In this document: piece after piece, positions 45,065 through 56,386 of the stretch | Position numbering within the stretch: position 1 is the first letter of the stretch | Layout: each line of letters begins with the position of its first letter | NCBI GenBank assembly: GCA_022648165.1 | Contig: JALCLX010000006.1 | Span: 62,001 to 126,000, forward strand | Source: Ancrocorticia sp. | GTDB lineage: Bacteria > Actinomycetota > Actinomycetes > Actinomycetales > Actinomycetaceae | DNA length: 64,000 nt | Direction: 5' to 3' | Notes under the pieces: generated by a model | The model's input: the letters and a program-made list of their open reading frames with translations, nothing else | Told to the model about the DNA's origin: nothing | Database searches by the model: none | Made by a program: the position numbers and the translations under genes

Positions 45065-46314
45065 GAGTGACGGAACCGGGCCGCGGCGCGCAACGCCGAA
45101 GCGTGGCACGGATTCCCTCCGGCGCCTATGTTCCTCTCGTCTCCCCACACGACCCGCTTGTCCAACGCCGGGGCTACGGTGGCCCACGCGATTCGGCACC
45201 GCACGCTGTGGATGTTATCGTGATCGGCGCTGGCCAGGCGGGCCTGTGTGCGGCCTATGAGCTGCGCCGGCGTGGATTCATCGGATATTCGCCTGATCGA
45301 ACGGCACAGCCGGGCGCACGGACCTTCGTGGTGCTCGATGCAGAGTTTCGCCCCGGCGGCGCCTGGCAGCACAGGTGGCCGACGTTGACGATGGGAAGTA
45401 TTAACCACATTGCGGATTTACCGGGCTTCCCCGTGGGGTCAGCCGATCCTTCCCAAGAGGCCGCCGATTTCATCCCCACGTACTTCGCTGAATTCGAAGA
45501 TGCTTTTGACCTGCCCATCTTCCGCCCGGTTCTAGTTCACAGCGTGACGCGAAGCGGCCCAGGCAACGCACATCCGTTCTTGGTGCGCACCACGGCAGGA
45601 ACATTTAGCGCGCGTGCCATCATCAACTGCACGGGAACCTGGACGCGCCCTTTCGTACCGTACTACCCGGGCGCGGCCAGTTTTCGGGGCCGGCAGTTTC
45701 ACACCCAGGATTACCCCGGGCCGCGCGCTTTTGAAGGACAGCGCGTCATGATTATCGGCGGTGGAATCTCCGCGTTATCCCATTTGGACGACGTCGGCGC
45801 CGTCGCACGTACCCTGTGGGTTACGCGCACCCCACCACGTTGGCGCCGCAGCGCGCATCCTCACAGCCGGGGGCTCACCGCCAAAGAAGGTTCTCTGATC
45901 GAGATGAAGGTCCGCGCACGCGTTGCCGAGGGTCTGCCTCCGCTGCCCGTTGTGGCCGCAACGGGCTTGCCTATTAATGACTGGACGCGTTCACTCCATG
46001 ACCGCGGCCTATTGCACCGCATGCCCATGTTCGAACGCCTCACTCCCGAAGGTGCCATCTGGGCGGACGGCCACTCGGTCAGCGTGGATTCAATCATTTG
46101 GGCCACGGGATTCCGGGCAGAATTGCGGCATCTCGTACCTCTCGGACTGCGTTCGCCCCACGGCGGCATTGCGTTGGATGATACGCACGTAAAGGGAGAT
46201 CCCCGGATCCACCTCATCGGATACGGTCCGAGCGCCTCAACAATTGGCGCACGAACCGCCGCTCGCAGCGCGGTACGCTCTATTCAGGACGTCCTCGATC
46301 GCACTTACGCATAG
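45061..46314 (+). CDS. FAD-dependent NAD(P)-binding oxidoreductase
   Basis: 417 aa from ATG 45061. The FAD-binding fold VDVIVIGAGQAGLCAAYELR is near residue 52 and a second dinucleotide fold MIIGGGISALSHLDD near 230. The flavin-monooxygenase-type late motif is IIWATGFRAELRHL. It resembles CzcO/Trk-like flavoproteins. Substrate is not evident. It is translationally coupled to the SprT-like gene. Confidence 0.85.
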   Translation: MRVTEPGRGAQRRSVARIPSGAYVPLVSPHDPLVQRRGYGGPRDSAPHAVDVIVIGAGQAGLCAAYELRRRGFIGYSPDRTAQPGARTFVVLDAEFRPGGAWQHRWPTLTMGSINHIADLPGFPVGSADPSQEAADFIPTYFAEFEDAFDLPIFRPVLVHSVTRSGPGNAHPFLVRTTAGTFSARAIINCTGTWTRPFVPYYPGAASFRGRQFHTQDYPGPRAFEGQRVMIIGGGISALSHLDDVGAVARTLWVTRTPPRWRRSAHPHSRGLTAKEGSLIEMKVRARVAEGLPPLPVVAATGLPINDWTRSLHDRGLLHRMPMFERLTPEGAIWADGHSVSVDSIIWATGFRAELRHLVPLGLRSPHGGIALDDTHVKGDPRIHLIGYGPSASTIGARTAARSAVRSIQDVLDRTYA

Positions 46315-46410
46315 ACCAGCCGCGTGCCCGATCTCCATTCCGAAGTCCTTGCCTCTACGGCCTCTTCAGTACAATAGAGAACCGGAGAATTTCATACGTG
46401 AAGGAAGTCC

Positions 46411-47118
46411 ATGGCCACACCGAAGAGCAACGGTAATCTTGTACAGCTAACGGCCGGCACAGATCCGATTCCGGCCAATCGTCCCCTCGACCACGCGCGC
46501 AGGTTGGGAGCAGCTCTAGCGCTCGGCATTGTGATCGGTACCGTGGGCGGAATTCTTTTCCTCGACGTGTCCTTCACCACCCGCACGCTTGTCACCACGC
46601 TCGTCATCTCGTTTGTACTGCTCATCGCATGCGCCGTTCCATGGGGTATCCGCCCACAGCACAAGGGTCAAGGCATTCCAGTCGTTGCACGGACGCTTGG
46701 CACGCGGGAGCTTCCCAGCATGCGATACGTGCACCGTGGCACCGGGCGCGCAGGTCTACTGGTTCCCGTTGTTGTCCATCCCTTGGATGGATCCAGCAAC
46801 TTCCGATCCGTCATCCTGATCACGGATGTCGATTCTCAGAACCCGCAGGATCCTCCTATCGGAACACTGCTCGCGCTCACGCAACTGAAACCTGGCGCAG
46901 GAGAACTTGTGAGCTCCGACGTCGTCACAAAGGAACAAGCCGACATGATGGAACGGCTGCGCAAACATCCACGCGAACTTTCTAACAACGCATCTCCATT
47001 GCCATTGCGGCGCGGTCCATTGGAGCGGACGCCCTGGTGGGCAGCACTTCAGTGGTGGGGCGGCATCGCTGCAGGATTAGCCGGTTCGCTTATTTTGGTT
47101 TTCGGTATCGCGGGTTAG
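46411..47118 (+). CDS. Hypothetical membrane protein
   Basis: 235 aa; GAAGGAAG precedes the ATG. Two hydrophobic segments are near the N-terminus (GAALALGIVIGTVGGILFLD; LVTTLVISFVLLIACAVPW) and one at the C-terminus (WWGGIAAGLAGSLILVFGIA). A ~110-residue soluble domain lies between (GRAGLLVPVVVHPLDGSSNF). No family recognised. Single gene. Confidence 0.7.
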   Translation: MATPKSNGNLVQLTAGTDPIPANRPLDHARRLGAALALGIVIGTVGGILFLDVSFTTRTLVTTLVISFVLLIACAVPWGIRPQHKGQGIPVVARTLGTRELPSMRYVHRGTGRAGLLVPVVVHPLDGSSNFRSVILITDVDSQNPQDPPIGTLLALTQLKPGAGELVSSDVVTKEQADMMERLRKHPRELSNNASPLPLRRGPLERTPWWAALQWWGGIAAGLAGSLILVFGIAG

Positions 47119-47167
47119 CTTCACGCCTTATCCGCAGCACAGATCAATTGGCGGGCCGGCGGGTTAG

Positions 47168-48178
<1,011 letters not shown>

Positions 48179-48760
48179 TTGAGCACGTGGTTCGCGCCCG
48201 ATCTTGAGATTTTGCCCACGGTACTGATCGTCTGCACGGGAAACATCTGCCGCTCTCCCATGGGTGAAGTAGTCCTGCGCGATTCTCTGCTGCGCGCAGG
48301 CCTTGATCGATACTCGGTGGCCAGCTGCGGCACTTCCTCCGAAGAGCAGGGCAATCCCATCTATCCGCCGGCGGCGCGAGTTCTTCGTGCCGCCGGCTAT
48401 TCGGTACCACCTCACCGTGCACATCGTGGTACGGATGAGGAATTGGGTTCCGCTGGCCTGATACTCGCAATGACTGAAGGCCACGCACGCACTTTGCGCT
48501 CACGGTGCGAGAAGATCGGCGTTCCCATCTCCCGTATTCACCTGTGGCGCGAATTCGATGGCAGTGGTTTGGAGCCCACGCCAGGCGGATGCTTTGGCAA
48601 GGACGGTGCGCTGCAGATGCGCACGTCCGGCTATTCAGACTTCTATTCGTCAGATGGCCAGTGGGACGTAGACGATCCGTGGTATTCGGGCAACTTCGAT
48701 GCCACAATGGCCGAGGTGACGAAGGGGGCCGCCGGAATCACACGGCTCCTCCTCACCTGA
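48179..48760 (+). CDS. Low-molecular-weight protein tyrosine phosphatase
   Basis: 193 aa if TTG 48179, directly after the nrdF stop, is the start; no better start precedes the active site. The P-loop VCTGNICRSPMGEVV (CxxxxxR) is near residue 19 and the late acid loop is DVDDPWYSG. It removes phosphate from tyrosine or related residues; arsenate reductase activity also occurs in this fold. No tyrosine kinase is nearby. Confidence 0.85.
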   Translation: MSTWFAPDLEILPTVLIVCTGNICRSPMGEVVLRDSLLRAGLDRYSVASCGTSSEEQGNPIYPPAARVLRAAGYSVPPHRAHRGTDEELGSAGLILAMTEGHARTLRSRCEKIGVPISRIHLWREFDGSGLEPTPGGCFGKDGALQMRTSGYSDFYSSDGQWDVDDPWYSGNFDATMAEVTKGAAGITRLLLT

Positions 48761-48772
48761 ATGCTGGCGGAT

Positions 48773-49153
48773 TCACTTTCGGTGCCCATAATTCGCGTCG
48801 CGGCCAAAAAGGCGATCTAGTTCGCGGCGCTCTTTCTTTGTTGGGCGCCCGCTGCCAGGCTCTCTGTACAGCACTGGAAGGCGCACTGTGGGGCGCTGAG
48901 GTGTGAGATCCTGATAGCATGCCTGCGCCACCTGCGCGGAGGCCCGCTTCGTCAGAAGGCCAGTCACTTTGAGAATGCGATCAAAGCCTGCCACCCGGTA
49001 GCGCACCTCGTCCCCAACTTTCACGGGACTCGCCGCCTTCACCGGCTCACCATTCACCCGCACATGGCCTGCACGGCACTCCGATGTTGCCAAGGAGCGG
49101 GTTTTGCACTGCCGCACGCTCCACAACCACACATCGATCCGCACCGTTTCCAT
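48773..49153 (-). CDS. S4-domain RNA-binding protein, Hsp15 type
   Basis: 126 aa from ATG 49153 (METVRIDVWLWSVRQCKTRS). The S4 fold covers residues 3-65 (VRVNGEPVKAASPVKVGDEV), followed by a basic C-terminal extension (GRPTKKERRELDRLFGRDAN). Hsp15 recycles stalled 50S subunits carrying nascent chains. It is the last gene on the minus strand before the convergent phosphatase. Confidence 0.9.
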   Translation of the reverse strand: METVRIDVWLWSVRQCKTRSLATSECRAGHVRVNGEPVKAASPVKVGDEVRYRVAGFDRILKVTGLLTKRASAQVAQACYQDLTPQRPTVRLPVLYREPGSGRPTKKERRELDRLFGRDANYGHRK

Positions 49154-49188
49154 GGCACCCAGCATATGGGAAAACCATGAGGCACAGG

Positions 49189-49236
49189 GAAGCACCCGGC
49201 AGACGTCTCATGGGAAGATCGAATGCCGGGCGCTTC
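49189..49236 (-). terminator. Imperfect hairpin after the PTS gene, possible terminator
   Basis: GAAGCxCCCGGCA pairs with TGCCGGGxGCTTC (one mismatch) around a 22-nt loop. It lies just after the PTS stop codon and before the Hsp15 gene on the same strand. No clear U-tract follows, so termination is uncertain. Confidence 0.4.
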
Positions 49237-49246
49237 GCCGCCGTCG

Positions 49247-51265
49247 TTACTTCGCCACCGGCTCCCGGCGCCCAAGCCGGACCTTCTTGACCACCCGCTC
49301 AGTGTCAAAATCGGATTCCTTGAATCCGAAGAAATACGTGAGCGCAAAGGACGTGATCAACGTGACGAAGGATGCGATCCAGAAGCCTGTAAAGCTTCCG
49401 TCGATCCCAGCGGGATTGACGAAGGATGGGAAACCAACGAACGCGCCCGTGAAGCCCCACATGTTCACGTTCAGCAAGCCCGTGATAAGACCGCCCACAG
49501 CGCCGCCAATCGACGCGGTCACAAACACCCGCCCGTACTTCAGGTTCAGGCCGTACATGGCTGGTTCGGTGACGCCGCAGAATGCGGAAATCGTTGCCGG
49601 CCCCGCCAGCTGCTTAATCCGCGGGTTCTTGGCTTTGATCCACAGCGCGAGCGCACCACCACCCTGCGCGATCATGGTGACCGAGACGATAGCATTCAGC
49701 GGTGAGTATCCGGGATCTGCAATCTGGGCCGCGATGATAGGAATGACAGCCCAGTGCAGGCCGAAGATCACCAACACCTGGTACAGGCCGCCGATCACCG
49801 CTCCGGCTATCGGGTAGGACAGCGCCAAAACCCAGTTAATCGCCGATGCGATCGATCCCGATATCAGCATGATAATTGGACCGAAGACCACCAGCAGCAA
49901 CGTGGATACGATGAAGATCTCCAGCAGAGGTGCGAATATCGACCGTACGACGGCGGGGATCCAGCTTTTGAGCCACGGCTCTATTTTGGCCGCAAGCCAG
50001 GCTCCCACGATGATGGGGAAAATCGAATACGCGTATGCGTTGCCCGACGGCAACGAGATGGGAATACCAAAGAACTCCGCATTGAACACCGTGTTGCCGA
50101 TGTGCGCGATGATGTCGTCTCCGCTGCGGCCTGCCATGGTAATCAAGGAGGGGAATACCAGAACGCCGCCGATGATGGCTACGATGATCGGATCGGAACC
50201 CAGCCGTTTCGCTGCCGTGAATCCGATGATGATGGGCAGGAAGAAAAACATCGAGGACGACATGGCGTCAATAATCTGATAGGTATCCGTTCCCGATTGG
50301 ACCACACCAAACTGGGTAAGCAGTGCCAAAATGCCTTTGAGAATACCGGAGGCCGCAAGCACGCCAACTACAGGGATCATGGATCCGGTGATCACACCGA
50401 TCAACGAGGAGAATCCGTACTTGACCCATCCCCATGCCGTGCTGGGGCGTTCGGCGGGTTCCGCCGCTATGACGGCCGTTTCGTTGATACCCAGTTGTTT
50501 GACGATCGCGTCGTACACATCGTTGACTGCCGCGCCGATGACCACTTGGTACTGGCCACCGGCGCGCGCCACATCAATCACCCCATCGAGGTGCGACACG
50601 GCGGCATCGTCAGCTCGCGAGAAATCGTTGAGGTAGAAACGCACGCGGGTAATACAGTGGATAACATTCTTCACGTTGTCCGGCCCGCCAACACCTTTGA
50701 TGATGTCGTAAGCCAGAAGCTCGTCTCCTTTGAGGCCGTTGCGCGCCGGATCTGCGCTGGCCGTAGACGACGTCGCCGCCGCCACGCTTTCGCGTTTCGG
50801 TACCGCGGGGCCCACGGTCGCGACAGGCTCACCCTGATCAACTTTCCCGAACGTCATAGTGAGGGTGCCGCCCCGCTTTTTCAAGTTAGTAAACACCACG
50901 ATCGTCGTCGTGGATTTTCCTGCTGCCTCAATGGCCGCAAGATCCATCGTGCCGACGGGCTGGCCCGCCTGCAGCGTATCGCCCTTCGAAATAGTCAAGG
51001 CGAAAGGAGCTCCTTTCAGCTCCACCGTGTCGATTCCCATGTGGACGAGGATCTCCACGCCCGTCTCCGTGCGCATTCCGAACGCGTGCGCCGTGGTAGC
51101 TACCATAGTGACTGTGCCAGCTGCCGGTGCCACTAGCACGCCGTCGGTGGGGACAATTCCGAATCCGTCTCCCATCGTCTTCGAGGCAAAAACCTTATCG
51201 GGCACTTCTGTTATGGGAATTACCGTCCCCGCAAGCGGGGAAACAACGTGCGTATCCTGACTCAT
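49247..51265 (-). CDS. treP: PTS system EIIABC, probable trehalose transporter
   Basis: 672 aa. Domain order is unusual: EIIA first (residues ~1-150, phospho-His75 in EILVHMGIDTVEL), then EIIB (~178-260, Cys204 in NVIHCITRVRF), then EIIC (~270-640, about ten helices, GVTEPAMYGLNL). The sucrose/beta-glucoside-type EIIs usually run B-C-A. It imports and phosphorylates a glucoside. The neighbouring trehalose-6-phosphate hydrolase makes trehalose the likely substrate. Operon with treC upstream, 58 bp away. Confidence 0.88.
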   Translation of the reverse strand: MSQDTHVVSPLAGTVIPITEVPDKVFASKTMGDGFGIVPTDGVLVAPAAGTVTMVATTAHAFGMRTETGVEILVHMGIDTVELKGAPFALTISKGDTLQAGQPVGTMDLAAIEAAGKSTTTIVVFTNLKKRGGTLTMTFGKVDQGEPVATVGPAVPKRESVAAATSSTASADPARNGLKGDELLAYDIIKGVGGPDNVKNVIHCITRVRFYLNDFSRADDAAVSHLDGVIDVARAGGQYQVVIGAAVNDVYDAIVKQLGINETAVIAAEPAERPSTAWGWVKYGFSSLIGVITGSMIPVVGVLAASGILKGILALLTQFGVVQSGTDTYQIIDAMSSSMFFFLPIIIGFTAAKRLGSDPIIVAIIGGVLVFPSLITMAGRSGDDIIAHIGNTVFNAEFFGIPISLPSGNAYAYSIFPIIVGAWLAAKIEPWLKSWIPAVVRSIFAPLLEIFIVSTLLLVVFGPIIMLISGSIASAINWVLALSYPIAGAVIGGLYQVLVIFGLHWAVIPIIAAQIADPGYSPLNAIVSVTMIAQGGGALALWIKAKNPRIKQLAGPATISAFCGVTEPAMYGLNLKYGRVFVTASIGGAVGGLITGLLNVNMWGFTGAFVGFPSFVNPAGIDGSFTGFWIASFVTLITSFALTYFFGFKESDFDTERVVKKVRLGRREPVAK

Positions 51266-51323
51266 CGTCGGATCTTCCTTTCATCTGCATCTGACATACA
51301 TGTGGGTGGATGGGTGGGTATGG

Positions 51324-53096
51324 CTATCGTTGCCAGATCGTGATCGCCTCATACGGGCGCATCACTACCCGATTGGTGGCTACAGCTTTCCGGTCCTCAT
51401 AATTCGCAATCACAATGGACCCGCCAACAAACTCCGGCGGGATCTGGATCATTGTCTCTTCCCCGTAAAAATTCGCCAGGACGAGTAACCGGTCATTCCC
51501 GAATGTTCGCGTGAAAGCGAGCACACGTGGATGGTCTTCCGCATAAGGTTCGTAGGATCCTTCGGAAATCACCGCATACTTCTTGCGCAGCACAATGAGC
51601 GCGCGATAGTAAGGCAATATTTTCCCACTCGCCTCTTCAGCAGCCACATTGATCATGGATTGATTCGTTGGCCGCAGCCATGGCGTACCTGTGGTGAAGC
51701 CTGCATGGGCCGAATCATCCCACTGCATGGGCGTTCGGGCGTTATCGCGTGCCTTCGAATGAACAATTGCAAACGCTTCTTGCGTGGAGGTACCTGTTGC
51801 TACGAGTTCCCGGTAAGCATTGATTGCCTCGATATCCACGTAGTCGTCCATTGAGGCGTACTCCGGATCCGTCATACCGATCTCCTCCCCCATGTAAACG
51901 AAGGGAGTACCTCGCATCATGTGGATTGCCGTGGCCAGCATCGTCGCAGATTCAACGCGATAGCCGCGCGGATCACCAAAGCGATTCAAAGCTCGTGGCT
52001 GGTCGTGATTATTCCAGAAGAGCGCATTCCATCCACCGCCGCGCTCCATGCCCACACCCCACTGCGCAAAAAGCCTTTTCAGCTCCTGAAAATCGAAGGG
52101 TTTTCTGCTCCACTTGTGGCCGTCCACATAATCCACCTTGAGATGGTGGAAATTGAACACCATTGAGAGCGCTTTATTGTCCGGATTCGTATAGGCGATG
52201 CACCGTTCGATTGACGTTGACGACATTTCGCCCACCGTCACGGATTCTGGATCACGTCCAAAGCTCGCTGCGGCGAGCTCCTTGATGTACTGCTCCACAA
52301 TCGGCGTATCCGTATAGAGCCGTTTGTCATCCGTGCCACGGAGAGCAGACGGAAGGTCCTCCGGCTTTCCAATCACGTTGATGACGTCAAAACGGAAACC
52401 TTGGACCCCTTTGTTCTGCCAAAATCGGACCACTTTCGCCAGTTCGTTCCTCACACGTGGGTTATGCCAGTTCAGATCGGCCTGGGTCACGTCGTAGAGG
52501 TGCAGATAATACAGCGTCGGATCGCCGGAATCATCGCCAGCCGGATTTCGTGTAAAACCGTTGCGCGCAGCGTCCGCATCTGTAATCCCCAATGAAGCCG
52601 AGTTCCCCGTGAACGGCGCCCACGCGGGCCCGCCAAATTTGGAGACCCAATTGTTGGGCAGGCCGGATGTGGCGGGCCGGATGTAATAGAAGTCGCGATA
52701 CTCCGTTTCCCCCGCGAGTGCACGTTGAAACCATTCGTGTTGCGTCGACGTATGGTTCAGCACCATGTCCAACATCACTCCGATGCCGTGAGCACGCAGG
52801 GCTGCCACTAACTCCTCGAAGTCGTCCATGGAACCAAGCGCGGGGTTGACGCGGTAATAGTTCGCGATGTCGTAACCGTTGTCCCGTTGTGGTGAGACGA
52901 AAAATGGGTTCAACCACACCATGTCAACGCCGAGCGACGCTATATAAGGCACTTTGCGTGTAATGCCGCGCAAATCTCCTACGCCGTCGCCATCTGAATC
53001 GCAAAACGACTTGGGATACACCTGGTAGATGGTTTTATCGTGAAAACCGGTCACAACGCCCTGCATACTCCGCCCCATCTTTGGTTCGTAGGTCAT
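51324..53096 (-). CDS. treC: Trehalose-6-phosphate hydrolase (GH13)
   Basis: About 590 aa; ATGs at 53096 and 53066 (MQGVVTGFHDKTIYQVYPKS) are both possible. GH13 motifs are MLDMVLNHTS, GFRFDVINVI (nucleophile), TVGEMSS (acid/base) and WNNHDQPRALNRFGD. LPNNWVSKFGGPAW and YYLHLYDVTQADLNWHNP are typical of TreC rather than oligo-1,6-glucosidase. It splits trehalose 6-phosphate into glucose and glucose 6-phosphate in the cytoplasm. Between the LacI regulator and the PTS gene. Confidence 0.9.
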   Translation of the reverse strand: MTYEPKMGRSMQGVVTGFHDKTIYQVYPKSFCDSDGDGVGDLRGITRKVPYIASLGVDMVWLNPFFVSPQRDNGYDIANYYRVNPALGSMDDFEELVAALRAHGIGVMLDMVLNHTSTQHEWFQRALAGETEYRDFYYIRPATSGLPNNWVSKFGGPAWAPFTGNSASLGITDADAARNGFTRNPAGDDSGDPTLYYLHLYDVTQADLNWHNPRVRNELAKVVRFWQNKGVQGFRFDVINVIGKPEDLPSALRGTDDKRLYTDTPIVEQYIKELAAASFGRDPESVTVGEMSSTSIERCIAYTNPDNKALSMVFNFHHLKVDYVDGHKWSRKPFDFQELKRLFAQWGVGMERGGGWNALFWNNHDQPRALNRFGDPRGYRVESATMLATAIHMMRGTPFVYMGEEIGMTDPEYASMDDYVDIEAINAYRELVATGTSTQEAFAIVHSKARDNARTPMQWDDSAHAGFTTGTPWLRPTNQSMINVAAEEASGKILPYYRALIVLRKKYAVISEGSYEPYAEDHPRVLAFTRTFGNDRLLVLANFYGEETMIQIPPEFVGGSIVIANYEDRKAVATNRVVMRPYEAITIWQR

Positions 53097-53153
53097 CACC
53101 TGTGATGTCCCGTGGGATCAGAGTATGAAACGCGAGTCGAAGAAACCAGGCCT

Positions 53154-53197
53154 TTGCGTGAAGGTTTGCGTAGCTCTTGCGTTCGTTGCGTAAACGC
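53154..53197. promoter_or_regulatory. Cluster of four TTGCGT half-sites upstream of treC
   Basis: TTGCGT occurs at 53154, 53166, 53177 and 53186, spaced 12, 11 and 9 bases, and the last continues as GCGTAAACGC, an inverted pair. The array lies between the regulator stop and treC, about 60-100 bp before treC. It is the likely operator of the adjacent LacI-family protein. Confidence 0.6.
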
Positions 53198-54180
53198 TAA
53201 TCAGCGTGGCGCGTAGTATCCCGGACCACCAGATGGGTGGGAAGCTCCACCGTTTCCACCGCAGTGTCTCCACCCAAAATCCGCAACGCCATGCGCGCGG
53301 CCACTCTGCCTTGTTCGCGAGCCGGTTGGGCTATGGTCGTCAAGCCCATCATTCCTGCAATCGGGTGGTTATCTACACTCACAATCGCCACATCGCCAGG
53401 AACCTTGACTCCCGCTTGCCGAAATACTGCCATAATCTCCGCGGCCATTTCATCTGACGCGCAGAATAGCCCTTCTGGCAGGCTGTCGGCCGCCAGCAAG
53501 ATTTCGGCTGCCTGCCTCCCAGAGTTGTCACCATAAGGTACGTCGATGCGTGCTGCAGGAAGCCCCGCACGTGCCATGCGAGATTCGTAACCTTGCAGGC
53601 GCCGCAATGTTGCCACGCCAGTTGTACGGTCATGATCCATGTAGCCCACGAACGTGATCCGTGTGAAACCTAGATTAATCAGGTGGTTTGTGGCCTTCTC
53701 GCCCACGGCGACGTCGTCGATCCCCACCGAATTGATGCCATCCACCAGCGATCCCGCAATCACTACCGGAACTGGCAGCGCCTGCAAAGCCGCAATAGCC
53801 ATGTCACGCGGCGCCGGCACCAGAATCACAACATCCGCGTAGTCACCCACATGCGAATTGGTTAAAAACTCCGCGCGCTGAGAGGCCGACATCCCCTGGC
53901 GTACGTGAAGCGAAATGCCGTCTGGGCTCAGCACGTCGTGAAGCCCAGAGAGGATCGAACCGAAAATCCAGCGCTGTGCCTCCGGGATAACCGCCGCGAT
54001 CCGTGCCGGGCGCGATACGGGATCGGGCTGCGATGATGCCACATACCCAATAGAACGCGCAATGCGCAAGATTTCTTGGCGTTTTGCCTGCGAAACTCCG
54101 GGCGCGCCGCTCAAGGCACGTGAAACCGTGGAGACGGCCACTCCGGCCGCCTCCGCAATCTCCGCCATGCCACCGCGCAT
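53197..54180 (-). CDS. LacI-family transcriptional regulator (probable trehalose repressor)
   Basis: 327 aa from ATG 54180 (AGGAG seven bases before). The LacI helix-turn-helix is MAEIAEAAGVAVSTVSRALS and the hinge IARSIGYVASS. The periplasmic-binding-type effector domain follows (AVIPEAQRWIFGSILSGLHD; DDVAVGEKATNHLINLGFTR; GLFCASDEMA). It lies directly upstream of treC and treP on the same strand, so it most likely represses them. Longer in-frame starts exist up to 54234. Confidence 0.9.
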   Translation of the reverse strand: MRGGMAEIAEAAGVAVSTVSRALSGAPGVSQAKRQEILRIARSIGYVASSQPDPVSRPARIAAVIPEAQRWIFGSILSGLHDVLSPDGISLHVRQGMSASQRAEFLTNSHVGDYADVVILVPAPRDMAIAALQALPVPVVIAGSLVDGINSVGIDDVAVGEKATNHLINLGFTRITFVGYMDHDRTTGVATLRRLQGYESRMARAGLPAARIDVPYGDNSGRQAAEILLAADSLPEGLFCASDEMAAEIMAVFRQAGVKVPGDVAIVSVDNHPIAGMMGLTTIAQPAREQGRVAARMALRILGGDTAVETVELPTHLVVRDTTRHAD

Positions 54181-54247
54181 CTGCATACTCCTGAGCTTAG
54201 CGCGCCGAAGGCCACCGCCCACATACCCGCGCACTTCGTTTCGAGTG

Positions 54248-56386
54248 TCAGAGCATGCAGGAAACGCAGCCCTCCACTTCCGTACCCTCCAGTGCGGCCT
54301 GCCGAATGCGCATGTAATAGAGCGTCTTAATGCCCTTGCGCCACGCGTAGATGTAGTTCTTATTCACGTCACGCGTAGTGACCGTATCAGGATAGAAAAG
54401 CGTGAGCGAAAGCCCCTGATCCACGTGCTGCGTTGCAACAGCATACGTGTCAATGATCTTCTTCGGCCCGATCTCGTACGCGTCCTGGTAGTACTCCAGG
54501 TTGTCGTTTGTCATGTACGGCGCCGGGTAGTAGACGCGGCCGATCTTGCCTTCCTTGCGGATCTCGATCTTCGAGACGATGGGATGGATCGACGAGGTCG
54601 AATGGTTGATGTACGAGATCGATCCCGTGGGGGGCACCGCCTGCAAATTCTGGTTATACATCCCGTACCTTTGCACATCGGCCTTGAGCTGGCGCCACTC
54701 CTCCTGTGTGGGAATGTGCTGATGTGCGAAAAGCTCGCGCACCCGTTGGGTGGCGGGCTCCCATTTTTGGTTGATGTACTTTTCGAAGAACTCCCCGCTT
54801 GCGTACTTCGAATCTTCAAAACCTTCAAAGTAGATCCCGCGTTCCCTTGCGATCTTCATGGAGGAACGAATCGCGTGATACACCACCGTGTAGAAGTACA
54901 TATTGGTGAAGTCCAACGCTTCCTCGCTGCCGTAAAAGATGCGTTCACGGCCCAAATACCCGTGAAGATTCATCTGTCCTAGGCCGATAGCATGAGACAT
55001 CGCATTGCCGCGCTCGATGGAGGGCACGGAGCGGATATCTGTTTGATCCGAAACTGCCGTGAGAGCCCGCACCGCCACTTCAATCGTCTTCCCCAGATCC
55101 GGCGAATCCATCGCCTTAGCGATGTTCAGCGAACCTAAGTTGCACGAAATATCTTTACCCACGTGCGCATACGTGAGGTCCTCATTCAGGACGGAAGGCT
55201 CCGATACCTGCAGAATCTCCGAACACAGGTTCGACATGGTGATCTTGCCCTTGATCGGGTTAGCACGATTGACGGTATCTTCGAAAACGATGTAGGGATA
55301 GCCGGATTCGAACTGGATCTCCGCGAGCGTTTGGAAGAATCCGCGCGCATTGATCTTGGATTTGTGGATGCGTTTATCCTCCACCATCTCGTAGTACTTC
55401 TCCGTCACGTTGATCTGATCGAACGGCACACCGTACACGCGTTCCACGTCGTATGGGGAGAACAAGTACATGTCTTCGTTGCGCTTCGCCAATTCGAACG
55501 TGATATCCGGGATAATCACACCCAGCGAAAGCGTTTTGATACGAATCTTTTCATCCGCATTCTCCCGCTTCGTATCCAGGAAACGCATGATGTCCGGATG
55601 GTGCGCGTGCAGGTATACGGCACCTGCGCCCTGGCGTGCCCCCAGCTGGTTGGCGTAGGAGAATGCGTCTTCCAGAAGTTTCATGACGGGATTGACTCCG
55701 GAGGATTGGTTTTCGATTCGTTTGATCGGCGCGCCCTGTTCACGAAGATTCGTCAGATTGAGGGCGACGCCGCCGCCCCGTTTCGAAAGCTGGAGCGCAG
55801 AATTTACTGCGCGCGCAATCGACTCCATGTTGTCCTCGATGCGCAGCAAGAAACATGAAACGAGTTCACCGCGCGCCTTTTTACCAGCGTTCAAGAAAGT
55901 GGGTGTTGCCGGTTGGAATCGGCCCGTAATGATTTCTTCCATGAGGTCGAACGCACGCTGTTCGTCACCTTCGGCGAGCGTCAAGGCCACCATGCACACG
56001 CGGTCTTCGTAACGTTCCAGGTATCGCGTGCCATCGAAAGTCTTCAACGTGTAGGACGTGTAGTACTTGAAAGCTCCCAGGAATGTGGGGAAGCGGAACT
56101 TATGCGCGTATGCAGCCTTATAGAGCCGCTTGATAAACGCAAAATCGTAGCGGTCCAACACCTCCTGCTCGTAGTAGCCTTCATCAACCAAGTACTTCAG
56201 CTTCTCTTCCAGATCGTGGAAGTAGACGGTGTTCTTGTTGACATGCTGCAAGAAGTACTGCCGCGTCGCTTCATGGTCGGCTTCAAACTGAATCTTGCCG
56301 TCCTTGTCGTACAAGTTCAATTCGGCATTTAACGCGTGGTAATCACGATTCGGATCTGTGGAGTTCTCTTCTCCCGTATCCGTCAA
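54248..56386 (-). CDS. nrdE: Ribonucleotide reductase class Ib, alpha subunit NrdE
   Basis: 712 aa if TTG 56386, overlapping the nrdI stop (TTGA), is the start; this matches the usual NrdE length. The upstream open frame only overlaps nrdI. Catalytic cysteines are in [14 protein letters not shown] and [11 protein letters not shown] and the C-terminal redox pair is [27 protein letters not shown] lines the active site. It reduces NDPs with NrdF and is re-reduced by NrdH. It is the last gene of nrdHIE. Confidence 0.96.
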   Translation of the reverse strand: MTDTGEENSTDPNRDYHALNAELNLYDKDGKIQFEADHEATRQYFLQHVNKNTVYFHDLEEKLKYLVDEGYYEQEVLDRYDFAFIKRLYKAAYAHKFRFPTFLGAFKYYTSYTLKTFDGTRYLERYEDRVCMVALTLAEGDEQRAFDLMEEIITGRFQPATPTFLNAGKKARGELVSCFLLRIEDNMESIARAVNSALQLSKRGGGVALNLTNLREQGAPIKRIENQSSGVNPVMKLLEDAFSYANQLGARQGAGAVYLHAHHPDIMRFLDTKRENADEKIRIKTLSLGVIIPDITFELAKRNEDMYLFSPYDVERVYGVPFDQINVTEKYYEMVEDKRIHKSKINARGFFQTLAEIQFESGYPYIVFEDTVNRANPIKGKITMSNLCSEILQVSEPSVLNEDLTYAHVGKDISCNLGSLNIAKAMDSPDLGKTIEVAVRALTAVSDQTDIRSVPSIERGNAMSHAIGLGQMNLHGYLGRERIFYGSEEALDFTNMYFYTVVYHAIRSSMKIARERGIYFEGFEDSKYASGEFFEKYINQKWEPATQRVRELFAHQHIPTQEEWRQLKADVQRYGMYNQNLQAVPPTGSISYINHSTSSIHPIVSKIEIRKEGKIGRVYYPAPYMTNDNLEYYQDAYEIGPKKIIDTYAVATQHVDQGLSLTLFYPDTVTTRDVNKNYIYAWRKGIKTLYYMRIRQAALEGTEVEGCVSCML

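Noticed and set aside
49754-51136. 460-aa open frame opposite the PTS gene
   Set aside because: Antisense shadow with His/Arg/Asp-rich composition unlike a folded protein; the PTS frame is fully supported.
53154-53197. TTGCGT array as a CRISPR or microsatellite
   Set aside because: Units are 6 bp with unequal 9-12 bp spacing; better explained as transcription factor half-sites.
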